NCBI GenBank assembly: GCA_004292705.1
Contig: RDXA01000015.1
Location: forward strand, 1 to 5,463
Length of the DNA stretch: 5,463 bases
Reading direction: 5' to 3'
Source: Sphingomonadales bacterium
Lineage (GTDB): Bacteria > Pseudomonadota > Alphaproteobacteria > Sphingomonadales > Sphingomonadaceae
The translations under genes were made by a program, and so were the position numbers. The notes under the pieces were generated by a model. The model made no database searches. It was given only the letters and a program-made list of their open reading frames with translations, and was not told where the DNA came from. Position 1 is the first letter of the stretch, and each line of letters starts with the position of its first letter. Shown here piece by piece: positions 1-5,463 of the stretch.

Positions 1-72
1 ATGAAGTCCTATCAGCTGATCGTCGGCAACAAGGTCGACATCACGCTCAAGGCGCGGATGGTGCCGCGCTAG
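1..72 (+). CDS. 3' end of an unidentified plus-strand gene (partial)
   Basis: An open frame enters from the left edge and ends with TAG at 70-72. The last residues read [13 protein letters not shown], a basic and otherwise ordinary C-terminal tail. The ATG at position 1 is probably an internal methionine codon that happens to fall at the window edge, because no upstream sequence is available to judge it as a start. The frame converges on rbfA and leaves no intergenic gap: its TAG and the rbfA TAG overlap within CTAG. I do not recognise the protein family from 23 residues. That the frame is real coding sequence is an inference from its clean end exactly at the rbfA stop; a chance open frame of this length is possible. 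Confidence 0.5.
   Translation: MKSYQLIVGNKVDITLKARMVPR
52..69. terminator. GC-rich hairpin at the convergent gene junction (possible U-less terminator)
   Basis: GCGCGG (52-57) and CCGCGC (64-69) are perfect 6-bp complements around the six-base loop ATGGTG. The stem abuts the CTAG that holds both stop codons. On the plus strand it ends just before the stop; on the minus strand it begins right after the rbfA stop. No T-run follows on either strand, so it is not a canonical intrinsic terminator. Its position at a converging junction is the only argument for a bidirectional 3'-end role. The sequence is also explained by GC-rich coding. Confidence 0.25.
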
Positions 73-476
73 TCGCCATCACCTTCGTCATCCAGATCGC
101 GCGCCACTTTGGGATCACGCAACAGCGCCTCGATCCGGTCGGCCTCGGCAAAGCTTTCGTCCTTGCGGAACTTGAGCTTGGGGGCGAATTTCAGGCCAAG
201 CCGCTGGGCGACCTCGCGCTGGAGGAAGGCGGTGTTCTGGCGCAGCGCGTGCACCACCTCGTCCTCCCCTGCGCCGAGCAGCGGTTTGATATAGGCCGTC
301 GCGTGGCGCAGATCAGGGGTCATGCGCACCTCGGTGACCGAGATGTGCGAGGCGCTCACGACATCATCATGCACCTCGCCGCGCGCGAGCAGCTCCGAGA
401 GGATATGCCGCACCCGTTCGCCCACCTTGAGGACGCGCACCGATTGCTGCTCGGCAGTGAAAGGGGCTTTCGCCAT
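69..476 (-). CDS. rbfA: 30S ribosome-binding factor RbfA
   Basis: RbfA binds the 30S subunit near the 5' end of 16S rRNA during late maturation and supports cold growth; it acts in the cytoplasm. The 135-residue product covers the whole family fold. The signature block [20 protein letters not shown] lies at residues 47-65. It is followed by [20 protein letters not shown] (residues 79-98) and then [21 protein letters not shown] (residues 99-119), which are the conserved KH-like core and the alphaproteobacterial C-terminal helix. A short acidic tail (DLDDEGDGD) ends the protein. The ATG at 474-476 overlaps the TGA of the upstream thioesterase (TGATG), so translation is probably coupled. In many bacteria truB follows rbfA; here the next gene is convergent, so rbfA closes the operon. 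Confidence 0.96.
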   Translation of the reverse strand: MAKAPFTAEQQSVRVLKVGERVRHILSELLARGEVHDDVVSASHISVTEVRMTPDLRHATAYIKPLLGAGEDEVVHALRQNTAFLQREVAQRLGLKFAPKLKFRKDESFAEADRIEALLRDPKVARDLDDEGDGD

Positions 477-490
477 CAGCCTTCCATCCC
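476..490 (-). promoter_or_regulatory. Translational coupling junction and RBS of rbfA
   Basis: The thioesterase TGA and the rbfA ATG share one base (TGATG). A purine-rich GGAAGG at 480-485 lies inside the last thioesterase codons, 3 nt before the ATG. That is short for an ideal Shine-Dalgarno spacing, though its leading GGA is about 6 nt away. This arrangement fits re-initiation by ribosomes finishing the upstream gene. It also fixes the rbfA start, since the resulting protein begins [10 protein letters not shown] as expected for the family. Confidence 0.6.
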
Positions 491-919
491 CGTGCTTGTG
501 GGCGTCGGGCGCGGGGTGGGGATCGCAGTGGAGGTGGCGCGGGCGTAGATCGTGCCGTCTTCCGCCAGCAATTCGCCTTCGAGAAAGATCACCCGCCGAC
601 CGGCCTTGACCACCCGGCCCTTGCCAATGATTGTCGCACCCTCGGGGATCAAACGGATCAGGCTCATCGACAGTTCGAGATTGAGCGGCGCCATCTCGCC
701 CCCGGTGGCGGCGACATAGGCATAGCCCATCACATCATCGAGATAGCCCGCCACCAAGCCCCCCTGCACGCCCCCGCGCCAGGTGGTCATCTCGCGCTTC
801 ACATGGAAGCGCATCGTGACGCTCTGGGTCGCCTCGTCAAACTTGACGAACTGCGAGCCGAGCAGCGCCGTGTGCGGCGACTGCCCGGCATCGTCTGGGT
901 AGTGCATTGCTTCGCTCAT
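476..919 (-). CDS. PaaI-like hotdog-fold thioesterase family protein
   Basis: The 147-residue product looks like a small hotdog-fold acyl-CoA thioesterase of the PaaI / 4HBT class, which hydrolyses CoA thioesters in the cytoplasm, typically as a dimer or tetramer. The diagnostic block is [21 protein letters not shown] (residues 45-65): the GG-x-x-GG turn at the start of the hot-dog helix and the LDD acid. It is followed by the strands [13 protein letters not shown] and [21 protein letters not shown] (about residues 79-117). The usual HGG histidine is replaced by Gln. A proline/threonine-rich tail ([11 protein letters not shown]) ends the protein. I chose the ATG at 917-919 (MSEAMHYP) over the upstream ATG at 1013-1015 for two reasons. 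AAGGGAG sits just upstream of it, and the longer version would translate the palindromic spacer into low-complexity basic sequence. Its substrate is unknown. It lies between infB and rbfA, with rbfA translationally coupled to it. Confidence 0.85.
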   Translation of the reverse strand: MSEAMHYPDDAGQSPHTALLGSQFVKFDEATQSVTMRFHVKREMTTWRGGVQGGLVAGYLDDVMGYAYVAATGGEMAPLNLELSMSLIRLIPEGATIIGKGRVVKAGRRVIFLEGELLAEDGTIYARATSTAIPTPRPTPTSTGMEG

Positions 920-930
920 TCCGCTCCCTT
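920..930 (-). promoter_or_regulatory. Ribosome binding site of the thioesterase gene
   Basis: On the minus strand, AAGGGAG (924-930) is followed by CGGA and the ATG at 917-919. The spacing of four bases from GGGAG is short but workable, and it decides the start. The same bases (GGGAGCG, 922-928) are perfectly complementary to CGCTCCC at 952-958, so the site could be masked by an alternative RNA fold. Confidence 0.65.
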
Positions 931-932
931 CG

Positions 933-954
933 CCCCTCCCGTCTGCGGGAGGGG
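933..954. repeat. Palindromic repeat, copy A (9-bp stem, loop TCTG)
   Basis: The arms CCCCTCCCG (933-941) and CGGGAGGGG (946-954) are perfect complements around a 4-base loop. The same arms recur in copy B at 1030-1051, so this is a repeated unit and not a lone hairpin. Palindromes of this CCCTCCCG-CGGGAGGG type are, as far as I recall, scattered in intergenic gaps of sphingomonad genomes, in the manner of REP elements. There is no T-run after the stem on either strand, so termination is not the obvious role. Confidence 0.75.
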
Positions 955-964
955 AGCGAGACTT

Positions 965-1026
965 GGCGGCTCGCCGCCTCGTCGCAGCGGGGTGGGAAAC
1001 CGGCGCGCAATGCACAGCCCCACCCC
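965..1026. other. Two further inverted repeats between the palindrome copies
   Basis: GGCGG (965-969) pairs with CCGCC (974-978) across the loop CTCG. GGGGTGGG (989-996) pairs perfectly with CCCACCCC (1019-1026) across a 22-base loop. Together with copies A and B, this gives four non-overlapping stems in a 138-nt gap. No credible gene lies here: open frames through it give only arginine/glycine-rich low-complexity peptides. Confidence 0.6.
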
Positions 1027-1029
1027 CAA

Positions 1030-1051
1030 CCCCTCCCGCAAGCGGGAGGGG
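1030..1051. repeat. Palindromic repeat, copy B (9-bp stem, loop CAAG)
   Basis: The arms CCCCTCCCG (1030-1038) and CGGGAGGGG (1043-1051) have the same sequence and stem length as copy A; only the 4-base loop differs. The stem starts six bases after the last base of the infB stop region (TGA at 1058-1060, directly followed by an in-frame TAA). In the minus-strand transcript this places a very stable hairpin right behind infB. The transcript continues with GGGG-TTGGGGGTGGGG instead of a U-tract, so read-through into the thioesterase gene is likely. The hairpin may protect the infB 3' end or mark a processing point. Confidence 0.75.
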
Positions 1052-1057
1052 AGGTTA

Positions 1058-3202
1058 TCACAGCGTCCGCTCACGCTCCTCGACCGAGAAGACTTCGAGG
1101 TTGTCGCCCGGCTTGATGTCGTTGGTATCTTCCAGCACCACGCCGCATTCGAGACCTGCGCGCACTTCGTCGACATCGTCCTTGAAGCGCCGCAGCGAAT
1201 GGATCTTGGTGGCCGAGACGATGACGTCTTGACGGGTGAGACGCGCGAACAGACCCTTGCGGATTGCGCCTTCCAGAACCAGCAGACCGGCCGCCTTATC
1301 CTTCTTGCCCGCCGGGAAGACCTGCTTGACCTCGGCGCGGCCGACAACGGTTTCGATCCGCTCCGGCCCGAGCTCGCCCGCCATCTCCTTGGCGATCTCG
1401 TCGGTGAGGTGATAGATGACATCGTAATACATCATCCGCACCCCGTCGCGCTTCACCAGATCGCGCGCCTTGGCATTGGGACGCACGTTGAAGCCGATGA
1501 TCGGCGCCTTGGATGCGCCCGCCAGCAGCACGTCGCTCTCGGTGATCGCGCCCACGCCTGCGTTGAGCACGCGCACCTTGATCTCGTCGTTCGAGAGGTT
1601 GTGGAGCGCGTTGACGATCGCTTCGACCGAGCCCTGCACGTCCGCCTTCACCACCACCGGGAATTCGATGACGTTGGAAGCGAGGTTGTTGAACATCGTG
1701 TCGAAGTTGGTCGGAGCCAATGCCGTGCGCTTTTCGGTCGCCAGTTCCTGACGATACTTGGCGACCTCGCGGGCGCGCTGTTCGTTCTCGACCACGGTGA
1801 GGTTGTCACCGGCGGACGGCACGCCGCCAAGGCCGAGCACTTCGACCGGCATCGAAGGGCCGGCTTCCTTGAGCTGCTGCCCCTTGTCGTCGACGATCGC
1901 GCGCACCTTGCCGCTTTGCGTGCCGACCACGAAGGTATCGCCGCGCTTCAGCGTGCCGCGGGTGACGAGCACGGTCGCAACCGGACCCCGGCCCTTGTCG
2001 AGCTGGGCTTCGATCACGGTCGCCTCGGCATCGCGGTCAGGCCGTGCGCGCAGTTCGAGCAGTTCGGCCTGGAGGCCGATGGCTTCGATCAGCTTGTCGA
2101 GCCCCGCGCCGGTCTTGGCCGAAACTTCGACGTCCTGCACTTCGCCAGACATGGCTTCGACCACGATTTCGTGTTCGAGCAGGCGCTCGCGGATCTTCTG
2201 CGGGTTGAACTCCGGCTTGTCCGACTTGGTGATCGCCACGATCATCGGCACGCCTGCGGCCTTGGTGTGATTGATCGCCTCGATCGTCTGCGGCATCAGC
2301 CCGTCGTCGCCTGCGACCACCAGAATGACGATGTCGGTGACATTCGCCCCGCGCATCCGCATTTCGGTGAAGGCCGCGTGGCCCGGCGTGTCGAGGAAGG
2401 TGATCTTCTGCTTGTCCTTGGTGGTGATCTGGTAGGCGCCGATGTGCTGGGTGATCCCCCCAGCCTCGCCCTTCACCACATCCGTCCCGCGCAGGGCATC
2501 GAGCAGACTGGTCTTGCCATGGTCGACATGGCCCATGATCGTCACCACCGGCGGACGAACCACAAGCGTTTCTTCCGGATCGGTATCCTCGCTGGTGTCG
2601 ATGTCGACATCGCTTGCGGAGACGCGGGTGATGTTGTGGCCGAATTCCTCGACCAGCAGCTCTGCCGTGTCCTGATCGATGGTCTGGTTGACTGTGACCA
2701 TCATGCCCATGTTGAACAGGGCTTTCACGAGGTCGGCACCCTTTTCGGCCATCCGGTTGGCAAGTTCGCTGACGGTGATCGCCTCGGGCACCACCACATC
2801 GCGGACCTGCTTTTCGCGCGGCTTGGAGGGGCCGCCCTGCCCGCGACGTTCCTTCTCGCGGGCGCGCTTCAGCGCGGCGAGGCTCCGGGCGCGGCGGCCT
2901 TCGTCCTCGTTGAGCGCGCGCGTGACGGTCAGCTTGCCCGAACGGCGGTTATCCTTGCCTTCGTCGCTCGGCGCGGCGCGCTTTTCGTCCTTCTTTTTTG
3001 CCTTGATCTCGGCGGGCCGCTTGGGCTCGGGACGCTCCACGGGCGTGAAGCGGCGCGCTGCGGGGACGGCTTCCTCCTTGGCGGAGGGGACGGCTGCAGC
3101 TTCGACTGAGGGAGCCTCGGGCGCAGGCGCGTCTTCGGCCACCGGCGCAGGGCTGGCGGCTTCCGTGCGGCTCTGTTCCGGCGCGCTGACGGGCTTCATC
3201 AT
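1058..3202 (-). CDS. infB: Translation initiation factor IF-2, main body (frame separated from its N-terminus)
   Basis: IF-2 is the GTPase that brings initiator fMet-tRNA to the 30S subunit and promotes 50S joining. Numbered from the ATG at 3202, the order is as follows. A charged Pro/Ala/Lys linker runs to about residue 128. The IF2_N subdomain follows ([20 protein letters not shown], 133-152, to about 195). The G domain carries G1 GHVDHGKT (224-231), GGIT (248-251), G3 DTPGH (271-275), G4 TKSD (325-328) and G5 SAK (361-363). Domain II runs from about 390, and the C-terminal domains include [14 protein letters not shown] and RNA-binding C2 up to VEERERTL. The C-terminus is complete and ends in TGA followed at once by TAA. 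The ATG at 3202 is probably not the native start: the true N-terminus (MSDDDNQ..., from 3545) lies in another frame. Removing one base near 3179-3182 would fuse the two into about 828 residues. No good Shine-Dalgarno precedes 3202. Confidence 0.95.
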   Translation of the reverse strand: MMKPVSAPEQSRTEAASPAPVAEDAPAPEAPSVEAAAVPSAKEEAVPAARRFTPVERPEPKRPAEIKAKKKDEKRAAPSDEGKDNRRSGKLTVTRALNEDEGRRARSLAALKRAREKERRGQGGPSKPREKQVRDVVVPEAITVSELANRMAEKGADLVKALFNMGMMVTVNQTIDQDTAELLVEEFGHNITRVSASDVDIDTSEDTDPEETLVVRPPVVTIMGHVDHGKTSLLDALRGTDVVKGEAGGITQHIGAYQITTKDKQKITFLDTPGHAAFTEMRMRGANVTDIVILVVAGDDGLMPQTIEAINHTKAAGVPMIVAITKSDKPEFNPQKIRERLLEHEIVVEAMSGEVQDVEVSAKTGAGLDKLIEAIGLQAELLELRARPDRDAEATVIEAQLDKGRGPVATVLVTRGTLKRGDTFVVGTQSGKVRAIVDDKGQQLKEAGPSMPVEVLGLGGVPSAGDNLTVVENEQRAREVAKYRQELATEKRTALAPTNFDTMFNNLASNVIEFPVVVKADVQGSVEAIVNALHNLSNDEIKVRVLNAGVGAITESDVLLAGASKAPIIGFNVRPNAKARDLVKRDGVRMMYYDVIYHLTDEIAKEMAGELGPERIETVVGRAEVKQVFPAGKKDKAAGLLVLEGAIRKGLFARLTRQDVIVSATKIHSLRRFKDDVDEVRAGLECGVVLEDTNDIKPGDNLEVFSVEERERTL

Positions 3203-3545
3203 CGCGCTTGCGCGCTTCTTCGGCCATCCGCAGCCGTTCTTCCTCGGCCTCGAGCTGGAGCCGCTTCACGCGCTCCTGCGGGGTCTCACCCGCCGGAGCC
3301 GGACGGGTGGGGCGCGGAGCCGGGGTCGGGGTCGGCGCGGGTGCGGCCACGACCGGTTCGGGCGCGGGCGGCGGCGGCGGCGGAGCGGCCGCTTCGCCGG
3401 GCTTGCCGAGCACGCGGCGGCGCTTCACCTCGACCACCACCTTGTTGGTGCGGCCGTGGCTGAAGGTCTGCTTGACCTCGCCCGCATCGACCGACCGTTT
3501 GAGGCCAAGGGGCTTGCGGGTGCGCTGGTTGTCGTCGTCGCTCAT
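2949..3545 (-). CDS. infB: IF-2 N-terminal segment, cut off from the rest by a frameshift
   Basis: This frame starts with ATG at 3543-3545, 9 nt after the ylxR stop. The first 44 residues are the typical alphaproteobacterial IF-2 start: KPLGLKRSVDAGEVKQTFSH then GRTNKVVVEVKRRR. Next comes a Pro/Ala-rich linker (residues 52-86) and a charged helix, ERVKRLQLEAEEERLRMAEE then [12 protein letters not shown] (91-122). After residue 122 (codon at 3180-3182) the frame turns into Arg/Cys/Gly-rich sequence with no IF-2 character, and it stops at 2949. The IF-2 sequence resumes in the neighbouring frame ([12 protein letters not shown]). Only 3180-3545 is therefore meaningful coding sequence. The ribosome binding site is weak: AAGGA at 3559-3563 is 13 nt away and GAG at 3551-3553 is 5 nt away, so coupling to ylxR is plausible. 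Confidence 0.85.
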   Translation of the reverse strand: MSDDDNQRTRKPLGLKRSVDAGEVKQTFSHGRTNKVVVEVKRRRVLGKPGEAAAPPPPPPAPEPVVAAPAPTPTPAPRPTRPAPAGETPQERVKRLQLEAEEERLRMAEEARKRDDEARQRAGTEPHGSRQPCAGGRRRACARGSLSRSCSRPLRQGGSRPRSAPLHARGASRAQAARRDQGKKEGRKARRAERRRQG

Positions 3546-3554
3546 GTTTGCTCG

Positions 3555-4334
3555 TCAATCCTTCACGTATTCATCACATATAGCCGACCCACCTTGCGGC
3601 AGATCGGCATGGCCGGAAAACTCCCGGCCCCTATCATTGCTTGTGCTCGCCCTGTCGCCGGCCACGTAATGGGCCAGCCGGGAAACCGCCTGGATCACGC
3701 GATTGGCCGCGCGCATGTCGCCGGGATGGCCCGCGACGCCCAGATGAACCACATTGTCGCGGCCCAATGCCACAGACAGCGCGGTGCGGTCCAGAGGCAA
3801 GACCTGACCGCGCATCCCCGATCCTTCGGCCTCGTTGCCAACGCGCCAGGCCTGATCAAGCTTGCGTCGCCCGTCCTCGCTGCTGTCGGCAGCGTGGAGC
3901 AGCGCGGCGATCCGACCGCTGCGCGCCTGTTCCTCGATCCGCGCCGATCCGAGCACGATATGCCCTGATCGCAGCTCCAGCCCCAGCCGGTCACCGAGGT
4001 GACGCGCCAGCGCCGCCTCGGCCCGTTCGGGCAGATCATCAGGAATGGTGAGTGGCGCGCCCTTGAAAGCACGCATCAGCGCCCTCCGGAGATGGCCGTC
4101 GGCGAGCGCTGTTTCGAGTTCGGCTCGGGTAACCCCGATCCACGCACCGCGCCCCGGTGCCTTGGCCCCGGCATCGGGCAGCACCAGCCCCTCGGGCGAG
4201 ATCGCCAGACGCAACAGGTCATCCCGCGCCGAGTTCGCCCCGGTGAGGATACAGCGCCGCTCGCTCCCCGCCATGGCAGGGAGGTCAGGCCCGTCGATGT
4301 CGGACGTCAGGCGCTCATTGGGTGGAGTCCGCAT
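3555..4334 (-). CDS. ylxR: YlxR (DUF448) RNA-binding protein with L7Ae-like C-terminal part
   Basis: The 259-residue product belongs to the YlxR family, which sits between nusA and infB in most bacteria and is thought to bind RNA. The YlxR core is at residues 22-70: ERRCILTGANSARDDLLRLA, then SPEGLVLPDAGAKAPGRGAW, with the expected Arg-Cys and GRGAW motifs. Residues about 115-225 (GLELRSGHIVLGSARIEEQA, later VVHLGVAGHPGDMRAANRVI) resemble the ribosomal L7Ae/L30e-like domain that alphaproteobacteria carry fused to YlxR. The last 35 residues are polar and probably disordered. I chose the ATG at 4332-4334 because a perfect AGGAGG lies six bases before it. A longer frame back to 4481 would run through nusA and look like shadow sequence, and an internal ATG at 4272-4274 (MAGSERRC) is a weaker alternative. 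The gene overlaps nusA by 20 nt. Confidence 0.9.
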   Translation of the reverse strand: MRTPPNERLTSDIDGPDLPAMAGSERRCILTGANSARDDLLRLAISPEGLVLPDAGAKAPGRGAWIGVTRAELETALADGHLRRALMRAFKGAPLTIPDDLPERAEAALARHLGDRLGLELRSGHIVLGSARIEEQARSGRIAALLHAADSSEDGRRKLDQAWRVGNEAEGSGMRGQVLPLDRTALSVALGRDNVVHLGVAGHPGDMRAANRVIQAVSRLAHYVAGDRASTSNDRGREFSGHADLPQGGSAICDEYVKD

Positions 4335-5463
4335 GGGCGGCCTCCTCGGTCGGTTCATCTTCGAACCAGTGTGCGCGGGCAGCCATGATGATCTCGTTGC
4401 CTTGCTCTTCGCTGAGGCCGTATTCGCCGAGCACACCGCCCTTGTCGGTTTCGCGCTGCGGACGGCGCTGCGGCGGGCCATCGGTGTTGTTCCGGCGGCG
4501 CGGCGCTTCGCGCTTCTTGGCGATCAGTTCATCCGTTGCCAGATCGGCCAGATCGTCGAGGGTCTTGATCCCCGCCTTGCCGAGCGTGACCAGCATCGCT
4601 TCGGAAAGGTGCGGGATTTCGGCGAGGGCATCTTCCACGCCAAGGCCGCGGCGAACTTCGCGGTGCCCGGCTTCCTGCCGTTCGAGGGCTTCCAAGGCGC
4701 GGCTCTGGAGTTCCTCGGCGAGTTCATCATCGAAGCCTTCGATGCTCGCGAGTTCGGCGATTTCGACGTAAGCCACTTCTTCCAGCTCGGCGAAGCCTTC
4801 GGCCACCAGCAGCTGCGAGAGGGTTTCGTCGACGTCGAGTTCTTCCTCGAACATCTTCGAACGCTCGGCGAATTCCTTCGAGCGCTTTTCCGAGGCTTCT
4901 TCCTCGGTCATGATGTCGATCTGGTGGCCGGTGAGCTGGCTCGCCAGACGCACGTTCTGGCCACGGCGGCCAATCGCCAGCGACAGCTGATCGTCCGGCA
5001 CCACCACTTCGATGCGGCCATCATCCTCGTCGAGCACGACGCGGCTGACAGTGGCAGGCTGGAGCGCGTTCACCACGAAGGTCGCGGTGTCCTCGCTCCA
5101 TGGGATGATGTCGATCTTCTCGCCCTGCAGTTCCTGCACGACGGCCTGCACGCGGCTGCCCTTCATGCCGACGCAGGCGCCGACCGGGTCGATGCTGGAA
5201 TCGCGGCTGATCACGCCGATCTTGGCGCGGCTGCCCGGGTCACGGGCGGCGGCCTTGATCTCGATGATGTTGTCGTAGATTTCGGGCACTTCCTGCGCGA
5301 ACAGCTTCTTCATGAAGTCGGGATGCGCGCGGCTGAGGAAGATCTGCGGCCCGCGGTTGTTGCGTTCCACCTTGGTGATGAGCGCGCGCACGCGCTCGCC
5401 CACGCGGGCGGCTTCGCGCGGGATTTGCTGGTCGCGGCGGATCACGCCCTCGGCGCGGCCGAG
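4315..5463 (-). CDS. nusA: Transcription termination/antitermination factor NusA (5' end outside the window)
   Basis: NusA binds RNA polymerase and nascent RNA, enhances pausing and intrinsic termination, and takes part in rRNA antitermination. The frame is open to the right edge (382 codons visible, beginning LGRAEGVIRRD), so the N-terminal RNAP-binding domain and the start of S1 are missing. Numbering below is from the V at 5445. The end of S1 is at 1-40 (RVGERVRALITKVE, GPQIFLSRAHPDF). KH1 is at about 60-125 with GMKG at 93-96. KH2 is at about 126-180 with GRRG at 159-162 and the QNVRLASQLTGHQIDI helix. Two acidic helix-hairpin-helix-type C-terminal repeats follow (about 203-250 and 271-308), then a basic linker and a tail motif GEYGLSEEQGNEIIMAARAHWFEDE. 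The protein ends ADSTQ with TGA at 4315-4317. It is the first gene of the operon seen here; the usual upstream rimP would lie beyond the window. Confidence 0.97.
   Translation of the reverse strand, partial: LGRAEGVIRRDQQIPREAARVGERVRALITKVERNNRGPQIFLSRAHPDFMKKLFAQEVPEIYDNIIEIKAAARDPGSRAKIGVISRDSSIDPVGACVGMKGSRVQAVVQELQGEKIDIIPWSEDTATFVVNALQPATVSRVVLDEDDGRIEVVVPDDQLSLAIGRRGQNVRLASQLTGHQIDIMTEEEASEKRSKEFAERSKMFEEELDVDETLSQLLVAEGFAELEEVAYVEIAELASIEGFDDELAEELQSRALEALERQEAGHREVRRGLGVEDALAEIPHLSEAMLVTLGKAGIKTLDDLADLATDELIAKKREAPRRRNNTDGPPQRRPQRETDKGGVLGEYGLSEEQGNEIIMAARAHWFEDEPTEEAAHADSTQ
4335..4347 (-). promoter_or_regulatory. Strong ribosome binding site of ylxR inside nusA
   Basis: On the minus strand AGGAGG (4341-4346) is followed by CCGCCC and the ATG at 4332-4334. 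This is a consensus Shine-Dalgarno at near-ideal spacing. It lies within the last codons of nusA and settles the ylxR start. Confidence 0.75.

Noticed and set aside
920..1015. Longer version of the thioesterase starting at 1015
   Set aside because: The added 32 residues are translated repeat sequence and there is no Shine-Dalgarno at 1015. The ATG at 917-919 has AAGGGAG upstream and fits the family length.
1030..1051. Copy B as an intrinsic transcription terminator of infB
   Set aside because: The stem is strong, but no U-run follows on the minus-strand transcript, and the thioesterase and rbfA downstream have no visible promoter of their own.
837..1061. Small minus-strand frame through the spacer (peptide with PPACGRGWGWG and SLPSRRREG)
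   Set aside because: It is translated palindromic repeat. Such peptides turn up as spurious hypothetical proteins wherever this repeat type occurs. It overlaps the start of the thioesterase and has no domain.
803..3109. Very long plus-strand open frame (768 codons) opposite infB
   Set aside because: It is antisense to a certain IF-2 gene. Its translation is rich in His, Asp, Arg and Leu with no recognisable domain. High-GC genes commonly keep an antisense frame open because of their third-position bias.
3560..3590. AT-richer patch before infB (minus-strand GCTATATGTGATGAATAC) as an internal promoter
   Set aside because: TATATG is only a loose -10 match and no acceptable -35 lies at 16-18 bases. 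The patch also encodes the normal YlxR C-terminus.
2679..3968. Long plus-strand open frame (429 codons) opposite infB and ylxR
   Set aside because: Low-complexity Ser/Arg/Ala-rich translation, no plausible start signal, and it runs across two real genes on the other strand.
4335..4481. Longer version of YlxR starting at 4481
   Set aside because: The extra 49 residues are Arg/Ser/Ala-rich shadow of the nusA 3' end. The AGGAGG-supported ATG at 4332-4334 gives a product that begins close to the YlxR core.
1..5463. CRISPR array, insertion sequence, toxin-antitoxin, defence or other undescribed multi-gene system
   Set aside because: No spaced direct repeats, transposase, terminal repeats flanked by target duplications, or unfamiliar gene cluster is visible. 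The window is a conserved housekeeping operon with local anomalies only.

Overview
The window is a high-GC stretch from an alphaproteobacterium, most likely a sphingomonad (Sphingomonadales, Erythrobacteraceae-like). This rests on the style of the IF-2 N-terminus, the YlxR/L7Ae-type fusion, and CCCCTCCCG-type palindromes in the one real intergenic gap. The taxonomic call comes from family knowledge, not from a search.

Almost everything lies on the minus strand and forms one tightly packed translation/transcription operon, read from right to left. It starts with nusA (4315-5463, 5' end outside the window), followed by ylxR (3555-4334, overlapping nusA by 20 nt). Next is infB (1058-3545, 9 nt after ylxR), then a structured 138-nt spacer (920-1057). 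A PaaI-like hotdog thioesterase (476-919) follows, and then rbfA (69-476, overlapping the thioesterase by 1 nt). A plus-strand gene ends at 70-72, converging on rbfA; the two stop codons share the tetranucleotide CTAG at 69-72.

The genes act together in the classical nusA-infB module. NusA modulates RNA polymerase pausing and antitermination. YlxR is an RNA-binding accessory protein of the same cluster. IF-2 delivers initiator tRNA, and RbfA matures the 30S subunit. The thioesterase is the odd member, since it has no known role in translation.

The most important anomaly is in infB. The N-terminal 122 codons (from 3545) and the remaining roughly 700 codons lie in different frames. Skipping one base near 3179-3182 would join them into a normal IF-2 of about 828 residues. 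A one-base sequence error is the likeliest explanation, but a real mutation, or use of an internal start at 3202, cannot be excluded from the window. The second feature worth attention is the infB-thioesterase spacer, which carries two copies of one palindrome plus two further perfect stems and could influence mRNA processing or thioesterase translation. I see no CRISPR array, insertion sequence, tRNA, rRNA or defence system, and no evidence for an unknown multi-gene system.
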